Assembly (NCBI GenBank): GCA_017964745.1
Contig: JAGCRJ010000176.1
Span: forward strand, 1-11,007
Reading direction: 5' to 3'
Source of the DNA: Lachnospiraceae bacterium
GTDB lineage: Bacteria; Bacillota; Clostridia; Lachnospirales; Lachnospiraceae
DNA length: 11,007 nt
Below are positions 1 through 5,513 of the stretch, in pieces; positions within the stretch are counted from its first letter, which is position 1, and each line of letters begins with the position of its first letter. Under the pieces are notes generated by a model that did no database searches, was not told where the DNA came from, and was given only the letters and a program-made list of their open reading frames with translations. Position numbers and translations under genes: made by a program.

Positions 1-57
1 CCCGGAAAGGGAACCAGGATAACCATTACCTTCCCCAATGAGGGAGAAGAGAAATAA
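1..57 (+). CDS. C-terminal tail of a probable histidine kinase (partial, cut by window start)
   Basis: Frame 1 is open from the window edge to a TAA at 55-57 and reads PGKGTRITITFPNEGEEK. The pattern PGKGT followed by alternating hydrophobic residues and FP matches the last strand of the HATPase_c domain, the usual C-terminal end of sensor histidine kinases (for example GKGTxVTIxLP). Only 18 residues are visible, so the call rests on this motif alone; any GHKL ATPase could end this way. The stop lies one base before the preferred start of the GNAT gene, and that gene's Shine-Dalgarno lies inside these last codons. This suggests the two are co-transcribed. Confidence 0.55.
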   Translation, partial: PGKGTRITITFPNEGEEK

Positions 58-58
58 T

Positions 59-511
59 ATGGAGATTACTTACAGAAAGCTTGAAGAAAAGGATCTGGAT
101 ACCTTCATTGGCATGAGGATCACCCAGCTCAGGGAAGAGGGGGCTACCGAGGATATCGATCTTGTTCCCGCACTTAAGGATTTCTATCACAGACATATGG
201 CGGACGGCACATTTGTGTCATGGCTTGCGCTCGACGGTGATAAGATAATCGGAACCAGCGGGATGTCATTTGTCGAAAAGCCTCCTTATTTCAGCTGTCC
301 GACCGGCAAGATAGGACTTCTTTCAAGCATGTTCACCGATCCGGGATACAGAAGAATGCGACTCGCGAAAGAGCTTCGTCACCGTGTTGTCGAAGAGGCA
401 CGTGCGTACGGCTGCGGTGCCGTTCATATCACCGCATCGGATATGGGAGTTAAGCTTTATACCGCATACGGCTTTGTTCACAACGGAAACTTCATGCAGT
501 ACAAGCTCTGA
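59..511 (+). CDS. GNAT family N-acetyltransferase
   Basis: Predicted cytoplasmic acyltransferase of about 150 residues, the usual size of a single GNAT domain, moving an acetyl group from acetyl-CoA to an unknown amine. The fold shows in the N-terminal strand ITYRKLEEKDLDTF, the central strands WLALDGDKIIGTSGMSF, the motif A region LSSMFTDPGYRRMRLAKEL, and the C-terminal AVHITASDMGVKLYTAYGF, where LYxxxGF is the typical family ending. I prefer the ATG at 59 over the in-frame ATG at 38: an AGGGAG-type ribosome site (41-46) precedes it at sensible spacing, and it avoids overlap with the upstream gene. Oddity: the acetyl-CoA loop consensus R/Q-x-x-G-x-G/A reads R98-R-M-R101-L-A103, so arginine (CGA, 359-361) replaces the conserved glycine. 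The radical SAM gene starts 15 bases downstream and is probably co-transcribed. The substrate cannot be told from sequence. Confidence 0.88.
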   Translation: MEITYRKLEEKDLDTFIGMRITQLREEGATEDIDLVPALKDFYHRHMADGTFVSWLALDGDKIIGTSGMSFVEKPPYFSCPTGKIGLLSSMFTDPGYRRMRLAKELRHRVVEEARAYGCGAVHITASDMGVKLYTAYGFVHNGNFMQYKL

Positions 512-526
512 TGCGGGAGAGGCCTG

Positions 527-1402
527 ATGCATTTTGTAGACGCAAAAGGAATACTGAGCGGCAGCGGACATTTCGGAATGAACATCTACAGGGGATGCTC
601 CCACGGCTGCATATATTGCGACAGCAGGAGCAAGTGCTATCAGTTCACACATCCCTTCGAGGATATAGAAGTAAAGCAGAATGCACCGGAACTTCTTGAA
701 AAAGCCCTCCGTTCGAAAAGAAAAAAATGCATGATAGGAACGGGTTCCATGTCCGATCCTTATATGCACTGCGAAGAAGAACTGCAGCTGACGAGAAGAT
801 GTCTTGAGATCATACTTGCGAACGGATTCGGAGTCACTGTCCTTACAAAGTCGGACCGTATCCTCCGCGATATCGATCTTCTTGATGAGATAAACCGCTC
901 GGCAAAATGTGTGGTGCAGATGACACTGACCACATATGACGATGAGCTCTGCAAGATCCTGGAACCTAATGTATGCAATACAAAAAGGCGTATAGAGGTT
1001 CTTGAGGAATTCGATAAAAGGGGCATCCCGACCGTCGTTTGGATGACTCCGATACTTCCCTTTATCAACGATACAGAAGAAAATATCACATCCATCCTGA
1101 ATGAATGCGCCCGTGTCCACGTAAAGGGCGTAATAGATTTCGGCATGGGGCTTACCCTGCGCGAAGGTGACAGGGAATATTACTATGCCGCCCTCGACAG
1201 GTATTTTCCGGGACTTAAGGAAAAGTACATAAGCAGGTACGGAAATGCCTATGAGCTTTCCAGCCCGAATGCCGGTAATCTCAGAAAAGTTTTTAAGAAG
1301 ATATGCAGGGAAAACGGGATGCTCTCCGATCCCGATGGGTGTTTTAAATTCATGGATGAGCTGCCTGACAGATACACGCAGATGAGTCTTTTTGATATGT
1401 GA
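527..1402 (+). CDS. SPL-family radical SAM protein
   Basis: A 291-residue radical SAM protein related to the spore photoproduct lyase superfamily (COG1533-like). The cluster motif is C24-SHG-C28-IY-C31 (CxxxCxxC), which binds the 4Fe-4S cluster that cleaves S-adenosylmethionine. It is preceded by GMNIYRG and followed by DSRSKCYQF, a combination typical of this family in Clostridia. GTGSMSDPY and VTVLTKSDRILRDIDLL fit later strands of the partial TIM barrel. The family is widespread and most members have no known substrate, so DNA repair as in true SplB should not be assumed. Start at 527: GGGAGAGG (514-521) sits just upstream. An ATG at 511 belongs to another frame and is not used. The gene lies 15 bases after the GNAT gene and 38 bases before cysK, all in one direction. 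Confidence 0.9.
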   Translation: MHFVDAKGILSGSGHFGMNIYRGCSHGCIYCDSRSKCYQFTHPFEDIEVKQNAPELLEKALRSKRKKCMIGTGSMSDPYMHCEEELQLTRRCLEIILANGFGVTVLTKSDRILRDIDLLDEINRSAKCVVQMTLTTYDDELCKILEPNVCNTKRRIEVLEEFDKRGIPTVVWMTPILPFINDTEENITSILNECARVHVKGVIDFGMGLTLREGDREYYYAALDRYFPGLKEKYISRYGNAYELSSPNAGNLRKVFKKICRENGMLSDPDGCFKFMDELPDRYTQMSLFDM

Positions 1403-1419
1403 TATTTGTATGGTATTAT
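1392..1419 (+). promoter_or_regulatory. candidate sigma-A promoter for cysK
   Basis: TTGATA at 1392-1397 (5/6 to TTGACA), a 16-base spacer and TATTAT at 1414-1419 (5/6 to TATAAT). It overlaps the end of the radical SAM gene. A start about 7 bases past the -10 would place the mRNA end almost at the cysK ribosome site, which is tight, so cysK may instead be transcribed only by read-through. Confidence 0.35.
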
Positions 1420-1440
1420 AGACAGCGGAGGTTTTGGGAA

Positions 1441-2343
1441 ATGTATTATACAAACGTACTTGATCTTATCGGAAACACACCGCTCATAAGTCTTGAGCAG
1501 ACCACCGGTCTGCAGATATATGCAAAGGCGGAATTCTTAAATCCCGGAGGAAGCATCAAGGACAGGATCGCACTTAACATGATCGAGCAGGCCGAAAAGG
1601 ACGGAAAGCTCCGCCCCGGCATGACTATCATAGAGCCCACTTCCGGAAATACCGGTATCGGACTTGCACTCGCTGGTGTAAGAAAAGGTTATCGAGTCAT
1701 CATCGTAATGCCGGAGAATATGAGCGAGGAAAGAAAGAAGATAATCCGTGCCCTGGGTGCTGAGCTTGTACTTACGGATCCGAAGCTCAGTATCGGCGGT
1801 TCCGTTGACAAGGCGCTGGAGATAGCATCAGGTTCGGATGATTATTTTGTTCCACAGCAGTTCCAAAATCCCGCAAATCCCGATATTCATTACAGGACAA
1901 CCGCGGTTGAGCTCTGTGAGCAGCTCGGAAAGAAGATAGATATCTACGTTTCCGGAATCGGAAGCGGAGGAACCCTTCAGGGAGTTGCCAAATATCTCCT
2001 TGAGAAGAATCCCGACTGCAGGATCGTTGCGGTCGAACCCAAGAATGTATCGGCCCTTCTCGGAGACGAGCCCGGACTTCATCAGATACAAGGGATCGGA
2101 GACGGATTCATTCCCGACGTTCTCGATACATCCATAATCACGGATATCAAGACCGTTACGGATGAGGATGCCATAAATACCGCACGCGAACTCGCACGCA
2201 TTCAGGGACTTCTCGTAGGAACCTCAGCGGGTGCGAATGTATGGGCGGCGAAGAAGATGGCCGAAAAGTACGGAAAGGACAAGGTCATCGCAACCATTCT
2301 TCCCGACCGTGCCGAGAGATATTTCAGCACAGCGCTTATCTGA
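1441..2343 (+). CDS. cysK: Cysteine synthase A (O-acetylserine sulfhydrylase)
   Basis: PLP-dependent enzyme that makes L-cysteine from O-acetyl-L-serine and sulfide in the cytoplasm, the last step of sulfur assimilation. With the start at 1441 it has 300 residues, slightly short of the usual 305-320 for CysK. Visible motifs: N-terminal DLIGNTPL; the Schiff-base lysine K40 in NPGGSIKDR; the substrate loop TSGNTG (67-72); QQFQNPANPDIHYRTT (139-154); the phosphate-binding loop GSGGT (174-178); GLHQIQGIGDGFIP (212-225); GTSAGAN with S262 near the PLP ring nitrogen; and the CysK-type ending PDRAERYFST. I chose 1441 because GGAGG lies at 1427-1431 and the protein begins MYYTNVLDLIGNTPL, as in homologues; the in-frame ATG at 1399 would add 14 unconserved residues and overlap the upstream gene. 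CysM or a cystathionine-type homologue is less likely. A bidirectional terminator follows. Confidence 0.93.
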   Translation: MYYTNVLDLIGNTPLISLEQTTGLQIYAKAEFLNPGGSIKDRIALNMIEQAEKDGKLRPGMTIIEPTSGNTGIGLALAGVRKGYRVIIVMPENMSEERKKIIRALGAELVLTDPKLSIGGSVDKALEIASGSDDYFVPQQFQNPANPDIHYRTTAVELCEQLGKKIDIYVSGIGSGGTLQGVAKYLLEKNPDCRIVAVEPKNVSALLGDEPGLHQIQGIGDGFIPDVLDTSIITDIKTVTDEDAINTARELARIQGLLVGTSAGANVWAAKKMAEKYGKDKVIATILPDRAERYFSTALI

Positions 2344-2405
2344 TAAGCCGGGCATGAACGCTTCATCAGAACGCGGGATGGTTTTCTGCAGTGACTATTG
2401 TAAAT

Positions 2406-2437
2406 AAAAGTGGGACGATCATTCGTCCCACTTTTTT
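2406..2437. terminator. bidirectional intrinsic terminator between convergent cysK and the XRE gene
   Basis: A perfect 13-bp stem pairs 2406-2418 (AAAAGTGGGACGA) with 2423-2435, around a four-base TCAT loop. The plus strand ends in a T6 run (2432-2437); on the minus strand the A-rich left flank supplies a U-rich tail. It sits 62 bases after the cysK stop and 18 bases beyond the XRE stop, so it can end both transcripts. Confidence 0.92.
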
Positions 2438-2453
2438 ATCTATATGAAGAGGA

Positions 2454-2687
2454 TCATTCCTCGGTATGGTCCGAGACGGCATCCGGATCGAATTCAAGGA
2501 TGTCTCCCGGCTGGCATTTGAGCGTATCGCAGATCGCTTCGAGGGTTGAGAACCTGATAGCGGAGATCTTGCCCGTCTTGATCTTGGACAGATTGACATT
2601 GGATACGCCGACTTTTTCCGAAAGCTCGTTAAGGCTCATTTTTCTGTCTGCCATGACCCTGTCGAGTCTGAGTATTATCTTTCCCAT
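2454..2687 (-). CDS. XRE/Cro-family transcriptional regulator (YozG-like HTH)
   Basis: A 77-residue protein that is almost wholly one Cro/C1-type helix-turn-helix (about residues 5-66). The HTH core is MSLNELSEKVGVSNVNLSKIKTG, with the recognition helix around SNVNLSKIK. It is followed by FSTLEAICDTLKCQPGDILEF, the usual ending of the small YozG/HTH_26 group. The start at 2687 is supported by GGAGGG on the minus strand (2694-2699). The gene begins 13 bases after the DUF2975 stop, so the two form an operon. DUF2975 genes are regularly found next to such regulators in Firmicutes, often with autoregulation. The operators near 3331-3351 and 3390-3410 are its likely targets; that link is inference. 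Confidence 0.92.
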   Translation of the reverse strand: MGKIILRLDRVMADRKMSLNELSEKVGVSNVNLSKIKTGKISAIRFSTLEAICDTLKCQPGDILEFDPDAVSDHTEE

Positions 2688-2700
2688 ATCTCATCCCTCC

Positions 2701-3258
2701 TTAAAGTGTTTCATCGATCTCGGTCTGGAGTGCTGCGCCGTATTCGAATATCGAATAGATGCAGTAAAGGATGAGACCAACGATTATGGTTACGCCCAGT
2801 GACATTGACATCAGAGAGGTTATGCCGATCACGATAAAGCTGACCTTGATCTGTTTCATGCACTTTTCACTGAAAGGAGTATTCTCTGTTTCAAGACTCG
2901 TGAAGATCTTCTTAATAAATGTAAGGATGACAGCTACGACCAGGCAGGTGAAGCCGGCGATCATGCATGTGATCCAGAGAGGAGCGGCCGGGTTTTCGGG
3001 ACCGAAACGGTCACTGAGGTCTACCATGAAGTTGAACGGGCCGTTGTAGTCGATCGTGCTGTGCAGATCAAAGTATCCTTCTTCGCTAGCCCAGATGAGT
3101 TCGGGATTGAGAACATTTGCCTTTGCGAATATCAATATTCCGGCAAGAAGTACGATCACTGTAAGGAAGATCACGAATCCGCGTATGATACCGAGTACCT
3201 TTGATGCGGTATGGCAGCGATTTTTGATTGCTTCAAGTTTTTTCATCTGTTCATTCAT
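2701..3258 (-). CDS. DUF2975 family membrane protein
   Basis: A 185-residue integral membrane protein with four predicted helices (about 24-47, 94-116, 138-153, 155-174). A polar loop of about 45 residues between the first two is probably extracytoplasmic. The stretch IFTSLETENTPFSEKCMKQIK (about 118-138) carries the family's typical short hydrophilic linker with the PF motif before helix 3. DUF2975 has no established biochemical role; its steady pairing with a YozG-like regulator suggests a membrane partner or sensor, which is inference. The start at 3258 is set by GGAGG on the minus strand (3268-3272), 9 bases from the ATG. It is the first gene of a two-gene operon with the XRE regulator and has a strong promoter about 90 bases upstream. 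Confidence 0.85.
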   Translation of the reverse strand: MNEQMKKLEAIKNRCHTASKVLGIIRGFVIFLTVIVLLAGILIFAKANVLNPELIWASEEGYFDLHSTIDYNGPFNFMVDLSDRFGPENPAAPLWITCMIAGFTCLVVAVILTFIKKIFTSLETENTPFSEKCMKQIKVSFIVIGITSLMSMSLGVTIIVGLILYCIYSIFEYGAALQTEIDETL

Positions 3259-3323
3259 TTTTATTTTCCTCCGATTTGTTTGGATGATATTTTTAGGTTT
3301 TCGGTTTGGACCCGAGTGGATGT

Positions 3324-3339
3324 CATTAAATATTTAATG
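3324..3339. repeat. 16-bp perfect palindrome in the DUF2975 leader
   Basis: CATTAAATATTTAATG reads the same on both strands. It overlaps the promoter-proximal inverted-repeat arm and lies about 9-24 bases into the predicted DUF2975 transcript. It shares the ATTAAATA half-site with the distal arm (3401-3410), so three copies of this half-site occur in 90 bases. It may be an extra regulator site. Confidence 0.6.
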
Positions 3340-3351
3340 TTTATCGTTAAA
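3331..3351. promoter_or_regulatory. operator arm 1 (promoter-proximal half of a long inverted repeat)
   Basis: A 21-bp arm starting TATTTAATGTTT and ending TCGTTAAA. It matches the reverse complement of 3390-3410 at 19 of 21 positions. It covers the predicted transcription start of the DUF2975/XRE operon. Its inner part GTTTATCGTTAAAC (3339-3352) is itself a near-palindrome (12/14), as expected for a dimeric HTH protein. Confidence 0.65.
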
Positions 3352-3354
3352 CAC

Positions 3355-3383
3355 AATATACCAAGTCAAAATATGTTTGTCAA
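3355..3383 (-). promoter_or_regulatory. consensus sigma-A promoter of the DUF2975/XRE operon
   Basis: On the minus strand the -35 is TTGACA (3383-3378, 6/6), the spacer is exactly 17 bases and the -10 is TATATT (3360-3355, 5/6). The predicted start is near 3348, giving a leader of about 90 bases before the ATG at 3258. The two inverted-repeat arms lie immediately on either side, a layout that favours repression. Confidence 0.82.
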
Positions 3384-3389
3384 CAATTA

Positions 3390-3410
3390 TTTATCGAAAA
3401 ACATTAAATA
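3390..3410. promoter_or_regulatory. operator arm 2 (upstream half of the long inverted repeat)
   Basis: A 21-bp arm beginning TTTATCG and ending ACATTAAATA, complementary to 3331-3351 at 19/21 positions. It abuts the -35 of the minus-strand promoter on its upstream side. A 38-base spacer holding the whole promoter separates the arms. Confidence 0.65.
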
Positions 3411-3436
3411 ATTTACGAATTCAGATTAAAACCGAG

Positions 3437-3495
3437 TTTTTTCGCGTTTTTTCGGGCTTTTTTCAGAAAAATATAATTTTCTAAATCCTTTTTTT
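3437..3495. promoter_or_regulatory. phased T-tracts, probable curved DNA upstream of the signalling cluster
   Basis: Three T6 tracts start at 3437, 3447 and 3458, spaced 10 and 11 bases, which is one helical turn. They are followed by an A5 (3467-3471), a T4 (3477-3480) and a T7 (3489-3495). Helically phased A/T tracts bend DNA. This stretch leads into the TATAAT at 3499 and may help promoter binding. No gene is seen in the 290 bases between the divergent starts. Confidence 0.5.
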
Positions 3496-3498
3496 GCA

Positions 3499-3504
3499 TA
3501 TAAT
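3499..3504 (+). promoter_or_regulatory. candidate -10 element of the plus-strand signalling cluster
   Basis: A perfect TATAAT 45 bases before the ATG at 3549. No good -35 is visible at the proper distance (about 3476-3481 is ATTTTC), so it may rely on the upstream T-tracts. A second TATAAT at 3472-3477 is an alternative, also without a clear -35. Confidence 0.5.
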
Positions 3505-3548
3505 TATCTGAGTGAAAAAAACATACCTGATCATTAGGGAGTATTTAT

Positions 3549-4343
3549 ATGGCTACACTTCGTGAGGATACAAAGGCTGAATGGGACAAGATGAAGGAGC
3601 GTCCCTTCAAAGATAAGCTTTCATATTTCTGGGAATATTATAAGGTTCATACCATAGTTGCAGTGATCGCGGTCATCTTTGTCGTCGCTATGATACGTTC
3701 ATTCGTCACATCCAAGGACTATGCCGTTTATATAGCAGCCGTTGATTCTTTAGATGCGTCCGGGGAAATAAAGGATGTCTGGGTGGGAGAGCTTGCCGAT
3801 ATCATCGGATTTGATAAGGATGATTATGAGGTGTACATTGACTCTTCCATTCAGTTCGGCACGGATGGTACGAGCGCCCAGGCCGATTACGTATCCGCAC
3901 AGAAGCTCACTGCGCTTCTTACGTCGAGATCGATGGATATCATGATCGCGGATATGACTGTCTTCGAGCAGTATGCGCAGAACGACTGCTTCGTGGATCT
4001 GAGGGATATATATACGGAAGAAGAGCTTTCGGAAATGGAAGGACTTATCTATTACACCGATGCCGCTACATTTGCGGACTACCGGTCAAGTGAGATGAAT
4101 GTTTACGAAAAGCAGGCTGAGTATGTCGTTGACCATCACGATCCTTCCTCCATGCGGGATCCCGTTCCGGTGGGCTTTTTTGCGGGAGAGGGAACAAGAG
4201 TCGGAGAGTCCGGCATGTACGATCATCTTAAGGACACGGAAGAGTTCCAGGGCCATGAAAATGAGGCTGCTTTCGGAATACTGAAAAATACCGAAAGATA
4301 TGATAATGCGGTCACGGGTATTTCATATCTTGCGGGAAAATGA
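3549..4343 (+). CDS. Single-pass membrane protein with large extracytoplasmic domain, function unknown
   Basis: I do not recognise a named family. The 264 residues comprise a charged cytoplasmic start (MATLREDTKAEWDKMKERPFKDKLSYFWEYYK, about 1-32), one transmembrane helix (about 34-52, VHTIVAVIAVIFVVAMIRS) and about 210 acidic residues predicted outside the cell. There is no lipobox, so the helix acts as an uncleaved anchor. The segment LTSRSMDIMIADMTVFEQYA followed by FVDLRDIYTEEEL resembles the hinge region of solute-binding proteins, which makes a ligand-binding fold possible; no ABC permease or ATPase is nearby. Start at 3549 follows AGGGAG (3536-3541) at 7-base spacing. The diguanylate cyclase begins 66 bases downstream, and no terminator hairpin lies between, so co-transcription and a sensory role are plausible inferences. 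Similar uncharacterised proteins are, to my knowledge, common in Lachnospiraceae. Confidence 0.8.
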   Translation: MATLREDTKAEWDKMKERPFKDKLSYFWEYYKVHTIVAVIAVIFVVAMIRSFVTSKDYAVYIAAVDSLDASGEIKDVWVGELADIIGFDKDDYEVYIDSSIQFGTDGTSAQADYVSAQKLTALLTSRSMDIMIADMTVFEQYAQNDCFVDLRDIYTEEELSEMEGLIYYTDAATFADYRSSEMNVYEKQAEYVVDHHDPSSMRDPVPVGFFAGEGTRVGESGMYDHLKDTEEFQGHENEAAFGILKNTERYDNAVTGISYLAGK

Positions 4344-4409
4344 TATGATATTTAAGGTTTTTTAGGTTATGACGGAAAATAGTTTTTTTCAGAGGTCAGG
4401 GACATATAA

Positions 4410-5480
4410 ATGGGTCTTTTCAGGCTTATCAACAAGGATGTCGCATTTGAAAATGAAACCCGTCAGGGAGTCGTAACACTCCGCTTACTCTATATCATCC
4501 AGGCAGTAGTTGTCGTGCTGGATGTCTTTTTTGCAGGACTCCATGTTTTATCGGAATATAAATTTGTCACACTCGGAACGCTTGCTGCGGTAGTGGTTCT
4601 GTTTCTTCTTACATATTGGATGAAAACGGAACCGGCCATGATCGCATACATTGTTTTTACTTTTCTTCTTGTACCGTGGCTTATCCCGATACTCGGATGG
4701 AAAGCCGGCATACAGGATTATTATGTGGTGATCCTTATGCTCTGTTTTTTTGCCAATTTCGGCAGCGTCGGATTTAAATTTGCACTCGCGAGTGTTGTTT
4801 TTTTTGCCAGGCTGCTCGTGTTCATGTGCTATACCGATATGGCTTCGAATCTTCCCATAGACGATCTGGGAAACAAGCTTATTCAGATCACCAATAATTC
4901 TGGTGTGTTTCTTTCGGTCATCATCGTAAGCTTCATCTTCAGCCACCGCGAGAACGAGGCTGAGAGCAAGCTTATGAAGTACAATGACAGACTTGTCAGG
5001 GAAGCCAATACCGATGAGCTCACCGGCCTGTACAACCGCAGAAGGGGAATGGAATTCATCGAGGAGATCAAGGATTCATCGTTCCTCGGATCCGTTTCCA
5101 TCGTCATGGGCGATATAGATTTCTTCAAAAAGGTTAATGACACCTACGGCCACGACGCGGGTGACGAAGTTCTCAGAGCCATTGCAAAGACCATGCAGGA
5201 TACCGTCGGAAAAGATGCCTTCCTTATCAGATGGGGAGGAGAGGAATTCCTTATGATCTTCGGCGCCAAGAACGGAGACGAGACACTCGGTATCATAGAA
5301 AACCTCAGGGTCCACATCATGGAGCATCCCATCAGGGTCAAGGATAATGAGATCAGTGTCACCATGACTTTCGGACTTGCGGAATATGATTTCAGCGGTG
5401 ATGTCCAGAACACCGTTAAAGAAGCGGACAGTAAACTCTATATGGGTAAGGAAAGAGGCCGCAACAGAGTGGTTTACTGA
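4410..5480 (+). CDS. Membrane diguanylate cyclase (GGDEF protein)
   Basis: Predicted to make cyclic di-GMP from two GTP. The 356 residues hold six hydrophobic helices (about 23-45, 53-70, 76-97, 103-115, 120-141, 163-178), a short coiled linker (180-200) and a C-terminal GGDEF domain (about 200-356). Active-site features are intact: TDELTGLYNRR (201-211), metal-binding D235 in GDIDFFKKVNDTYGHDAGD, and the signature GGEEF (276-280) followed by LMIF. The inhibitory I-site RxxD, expected five residues before GGEEF, reads GKDA (267-270), so product inhibition through the primary site is probably absent. There is no EAL domain. The start at 4410 follows CAGGGAC at 4397-4403. It lies 66 bases after the membrane-anchored unknown and 33 bases before the hybrid kinase, suggesting one transcript. 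What the membrane part senses is unknown. Confidence 0.93.
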   Translation: MGLFRLINKDVAFENETRQGVVTLRLLYIIQAVVVVLDVFFAGLHVLSEYKFVTLGTLAAVVVLFLLTYWMKTEPAMIAYIVFTFLLVPWLIPILGWKAGIQDYYVVILMLCFFANFGSVGFKFALASVVFFARLLVFMCYTDMASNLPIDDLGNKLIQITNNSGVFLSVIIVSFIFSHRENEAESKLMKYNDRLVREANTDELTGLYNRRRGMEFIEEIKDSSFLGSVSIVMGDIDFFKKVNDTYGHDAGDEVLRAIAKTMQDTVGKDAFLIRWGGEEFLMIFGAKNGDETLGIIENLRVHIMEHPIRVKDNEISVTMTFGLAEYDFSGDVQNTVKEADSKLYMGKERGRNRVVY

Positions 5481-5513
5481 TCCGTTCAATAAATATCCTG
5501 AAAGAGAAATAAC

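Noticed and set aside
511..699. An ATG overlapping the GNAT stop (ATGA-type overlap) leading a 62-codon frame.
   Set aside because: The radical SAM motif is in the frame starting at 527, which has its own ribosome site. The 511 frame is out of register and lacks a recognisable product.
527..1402. Annotating the radical SAM gene as spore photoproduct lyase (splB).
   Set aside because: Only the superfamily motif is clear; the cysteine and other residues that define the true lyase cannot be confirmed, and most proteins of this length in the family are uncharacterised.
323..1453. A 376-codon open frame on the minus strand, antisense to the GNAT and radical SAM genes.
   Set aside because: The plus strand holds two well-recognised families with ribosome sites. 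The antisense product shows no domain and has no credible start signal; it is a codon-usage shadow.
2354..2366. Small inverted repeat ATGAA-CGC-TTCAT just after the cysK stop.
   Set aside because: A five-base stem without a T-run; the strong terminator at 2406-2437 accounts for transcript ending.
2410..2802. A plus-strand open frame opposite the XRE and DUF2975 genes.
   Set aside because: It begins inside the terminator stem and runs antisense to two genes with clear families and ribosome sites.
3056..3337. Plus-strand open frames opposite the start of the DUF2975 gene.
   Set aside because: Antisense to a supported gene, no ribosome site, and a composition typical of a mirrored membrane-protein sequence.
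3431..3463. Possible rho-independent terminator (CCGA...TCGG with T-runs) in the intergenic region.
   Set aside because: Only four base pairs with a 16-base loop, and no gene ends there; phased T-tracts explain the sequence better.
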